Part shown: piece by piece, positions 40,716 to 42,422 of the stretch | Layout: each line of letters opens with the position of its first letter | Numbering within the stretch: position 1 is the stretch's first letter | Assembly (NCBI GenBank): GCA_030653175.1 | Contig: JAURZV010000107.1 | Span: 1-42,422, forward strand | DNA from: Methylobacter sp. | Lineage (GTDB): Bacteria > Pseudomonadota > Gammaproteobacteria > Methylococcales > Methylomonadaceae | Reading direction: 5' to 3' | DNA: 42,422 nucleotides | The notes under the pieces: generated by a model | Databases searched by the model: none | Seen by the model: only the letters and a program-made list of their open reading frames with translations | Told to the model about the DNA's origin: nothing | Translations under genes and position numbers: made by a program

Positions 40716-41011
40716 GGTCTGTAGATAGTTTAGGCAAATCGCTAAAAATATTGTGTACACATATATGTACGCAAATGAATTTCTGGTTAATACTGAATTG
40801 TTATTTTGCTACATCCCTTTGTTTCTCTGGCTTTCAGAGCTTTTAAATTATCATTCATTAAAAATATGCACTCAATTATGTACGCAATGTGAAAGTTACC
40901 CAATAGAAACCCATCAGCGAATATTAGTAGATAACCGAGGGTGGCGTGTTATTATCTCAACTCTAAAGCTTTCCCTTAGGGCACTACTAAACCCTTCATA
41001 TGCTGAATTGG
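40716..41011. other. 296-base gap at the rnd-BREX junction
   Basis: AT-rich DNA with repeated GTACGCAA words (TATGTACGCAAATG near 40765 and TATGTACGCAATG near 40877). A plus-strand open frame of 90 codons covers it but has no recognisable similarity, begins with GTG and ends beyond the brxB break. It marks a deletion or recombination boundary of the BREX remnant. It should also hold the rnd promoter. Confidence 0.35.
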
Positions 41012-41236
41012 CTAAATTCCTATAATTTTCGATGACGTTATAGATTGAAGAAGCTCCATTGCTTGCAGTAGATGATGTATCGACAATCCAGTTGATGCTC
41101 TAACCACCAGTTCCTGTTTGGCTGGATAGTCAAAAATCCAAAAGCCAATTTCATTGCCCAAGCCATCATTGTTAAGAAACCGAGGATTTTCTATTCTTTC
41201 CAGAATCAAATCGAGTCTACTTTGTAGCGCTTTCAT
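41012..41236 (-). pseudogene. brxB: truncated brxB (DUF1788) of a BREX system
   Basis: The first part of a BrxB protein, 74 codons where the family has about 200. The start MKALQSRLDLILERIENPRFLNNDGLGNEIGFWIFDYPAKQELVVRAS matches the family's RFL-x-GxGLGNE-x-x-F-x-IFDY-x-x-x-EL-x-x-R pattern. The match fails at about residue 60, after which the frame reads on a few codons to a stop. Its ATG overlaps the brxA stop by 4 bases (ATGA). The missing C-terminal two thirds, and all of brxC, pglX, pglZ and brxL, are absent, as rnd follows. Confidence 0.8.
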
Positions 41237-41853
41237 AGCGTGCATTCCATAACGGGTTCGAGATCTTCTCTATTGAGCTTTTTTAACCAAGCGCGGGTTT
41301 CCGGTAACAAATAGACCGGCTGCAAGCGGCGATTCTTATTGTTGTCCAGGTAATCGGCTTCAACCAATGAGCGAATAACGTTGTTTCCGCTTTTTTTGAG
41401 CGTTGATTCTGATAAGTCATTCAAGCCTGGTAATGTTCGAGATCGATCCGGTAAAAAAGATTCCCAGGCATCAGACGCTAAATTAGGCCGGTAAATCCGT
41501 TTTGTTTCCGCAACAACGTGTTGCATAAAGTCAGGCAGCACAGGGGTATGAATTATTAAGGCAAGCATGAGCAGCTGTTTGTAATGTGATTCCGGCGCAT
41601 GAATCACGGCTTCTATGAACGTTTCACCTAATGGTTCAAGCCTTCTTCTGACGGCTCTGGCATAACGGATGGCGGTATGCTGGGATCTTTTTTTGAGTAT
41701 ATTTTCTTCAATAAATAAGCGATTCCACTCGGGTTCAGGTAACGCTTGCAAGAGGGTTTCAGCGACCAACCGACTTTCTGCAATCAGCAAACTACCGCCG
41801 GTTAAGTCACGGATATATTGCTTTGCTTTGTTTAATTCTACGGCGTTATTCAA
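41233..41853 (-). CDS. brxA: BREX protein BrxA (DUF1819)
   Basis: A 206-residue BrxA-family protein, full length. Family text: YIRDLTGGSLLIAESRLVAETLL, ENILKKRSQHTAIRYARAVRRRLEPLG, LLMLALIIHTPVLPDFMQHVVAETKRIY, and SESTLKKSGNNVIRSLVEADYLDNNKNRRLQPVYLLPETRAWL near the end. BrxA is a small DNA-binding component of BREX phage defence, needed in some systems. The likely start is TTG at 41853, with GGGAAG 7 bases upstream, overlapping the brxR stop by 8 bases. With its partners gone it cannot give BREX defence on its own. Confidence 0.85.
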   Translation of the reverse strand: MNNAVELNKAKQYIRDLTGGSLLIAESRLVAETLLQALPEPEWNRLFIEENILKKRSQHTAIRYARAVRRRLEPLGETFIEAVIHAPESHYKQLLMLALIIHTPVLPDFMQHVVAETKRIYRPNLASDAWESFLPDRSRTLPGLNDLSESTLKKSGNNVIRSLVEADYLDNNKNRRLQPVYLLPETRAWLKKLNREDLEPVMECTL

Positions 41854-42283
41854 TGGCGGACTTCCCTTTTGCTTCGGAAGAATAACCTGGCGTTAAAACG
41901 AAGTTTTCCACCCCGTTTAAGGCTTGATTATTCTTAAGCCAAAGGTGGTGTTCGGCACTTGTCAGCCCATGGTTTTCTGAACAATCCACATTCCATCGTC
42001 TTAACACATAACCGGCAACGGCTGCTCGTACCTTGATAGTCAGTGATCCGTTAACCATGCCATATTCATGTTCGATGGTCTCAGGATGTTGCAGAGCCGG
42101 ATGTGGAATAAGATGTAGATCAATCATGCGGTGCCATTGAAGGTCGGCAACTTTGGTTTCGGTTTCAGTAATTAAGTTTCCAGTGAGCAAGCTGGGCTTA
42201 TCGATGCGATTGATAACAAAATCAGAGAACTTTTTTAGATGTCGATCAAAGCCCCGCACATGCCAGCGTAAGCCGTTATCCAC
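41846..42283 (-). pseudogene. brxR: 5'-truncated WYL-domain regulator (BrxR-like)
   Basis: The C-terminal half (145 codons) of a WYL-domain regulator that usually heads BREX operons and represses them. LRWHVRGFDRHLKKFSDFVINRI is a WYL core, followed by the WCX-type tail (ATVKADLQW-like KVADLQWHRMIDLHLIPHPAL, SLTIKVRAAVAGYVLRRWNVDC). The family is about 290 residues with an N-terminal winged helix, which is missing here. The frame continues upstream only to a stop 5 codons before the GTG, where an inverted-repeat-like sequence (42285-42300) begins. It abuts brxA directly. Confidence 0.75.
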
Positions 42284-42284
42284 T

Positions 42285-42422
42285 AGGAGGCTGTCGGATT
42301 ATGCCTCACTAAAAATACTAAGTCATTGAAATATATATAAACTATTTTTTATAACGAAAAGCAATAAAAAATTAATTTATTTTAAAATCAATATGTTATG
42401 TGGCTGTGATTTTTAAATCCGA
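42285..42422. mobile_element. insertion end at the brxR break, possibly a MITE
   Basis: AT-rich DNA that starts GGAGGCTGTCGGATT at the point where brxR similarity stops, and closes at the window end with AAATCCGA, the complement of TCGGATTT. If the complement continues past the window, this is a MITE of about 140 bases with 14-base terminal repeats; otherwise it is the end of an insertion sequence. No transposase is visible. Confidence 0.45.

Noticed and set aside
40753-41025. 90-codon plus-strand frame between rnd and the BREX remnant
   Set aside because: GTG start, no ribosome site, no recognisable similarity, and it overlaps the rnd 5' end and the end of brxB'.

Overview
The window looks like chromosomal DNA of a gammaproteobacterial methylotroph, most likely a methanotroph of the Methylococcales. 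The reasons are the gammaproteobacterial gene order gyrA-serC-pheA-hisC-tyrA-aroA-cmk-rpsA-ihfB, an MxaD-like periplasmic protein of the methanol dehydrogenase system, a pabB next to an amino-acid kinase resembling MfnE (tetrahydromethanopterin/methanofuran cofactors), several copper proteins, and many short palindromic repeats. This assignment is inferred from gene content, not from a marker-gene comparison. I found no rRNA gene, tRNA gene or CRISPR array.

Layout. 1-4,819: an upstream repeat-rich stretch, then a minus-strand group htpX, DUF2835, lpd, DUF445, YbfF-like esterase. The last three overlap by 1-4 bases. 4,820-6,539: a plus-strand pair, a secreted PQQ sugar dehydrogenase-like beta-propeller and an ADP-ribose pyrophosphatase. 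6,633-17,881: the minus-strand supraoperon from gyrA to ihfB, tightly packed in its first half, with a near-consensus sigma70 promoter upstream of gyrA and hairpin terminators after rpsA and ihfB. It links DNA topology, serine, phenylalanine, tyrosine and histidine synthesis, the shikimate step AroA, CMP kinase, ribosomal protein S1 and IHF-beta. 18,120-20,419: dienelactone hydrolase, low-molecular-weight phosphatase and two small membrane proteins. 20,891-25,019: a large membrane-anchored pentapeptide-repeat protein, a compound palindromic element, a TPR lipoprotein and a CheZ-like helical protein. 25,333-30,388, plus strand: a membrane-anchored two-domain multicopper oxidase translationally coupled to a membrane-anchored cupredoxin, a GH17-like secreted protein and a D,D-carboxypeptidase with a long basic tail.

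30,655-34,959 is the most striking region. It holds five minus-strand cassette units (DUF3616; DUF2269 membrane protein; HicA-HicB toxin-antitoxin; a Crp/Fnr regulator; a DUF1640 coiled-coil protein) separated or bounded by five attC-like recombination sites, with no integrase in the window. This is an integron-derived cassette array (a CALIN). The 3' end of a group II intron (domains V-VI) lies beside one attC, in the opposite orientation to the cassettes, as expected for group IIC-attC introns.

35,216-40,715 returns to core metabolism on the minus strand: the MfnE-like kinase and PabB, a secreted YVTN beta-propeller whose start codon and signal peptide lie in repeat DNA, an MxaD-like protein, and RNase D. 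41,012-42,283 is a decayed BREX phage-defence locus: a 5'-truncated WYL regulator (brxR), an intact brxA, and a brxB cut short after about 74 codons. A terminal-inverted-repeat-like sequence lies at the brxR break.

Across the window, palindromic repeats of at least six kinds fill the intergenic gaps and are sometimes nested inside one another.
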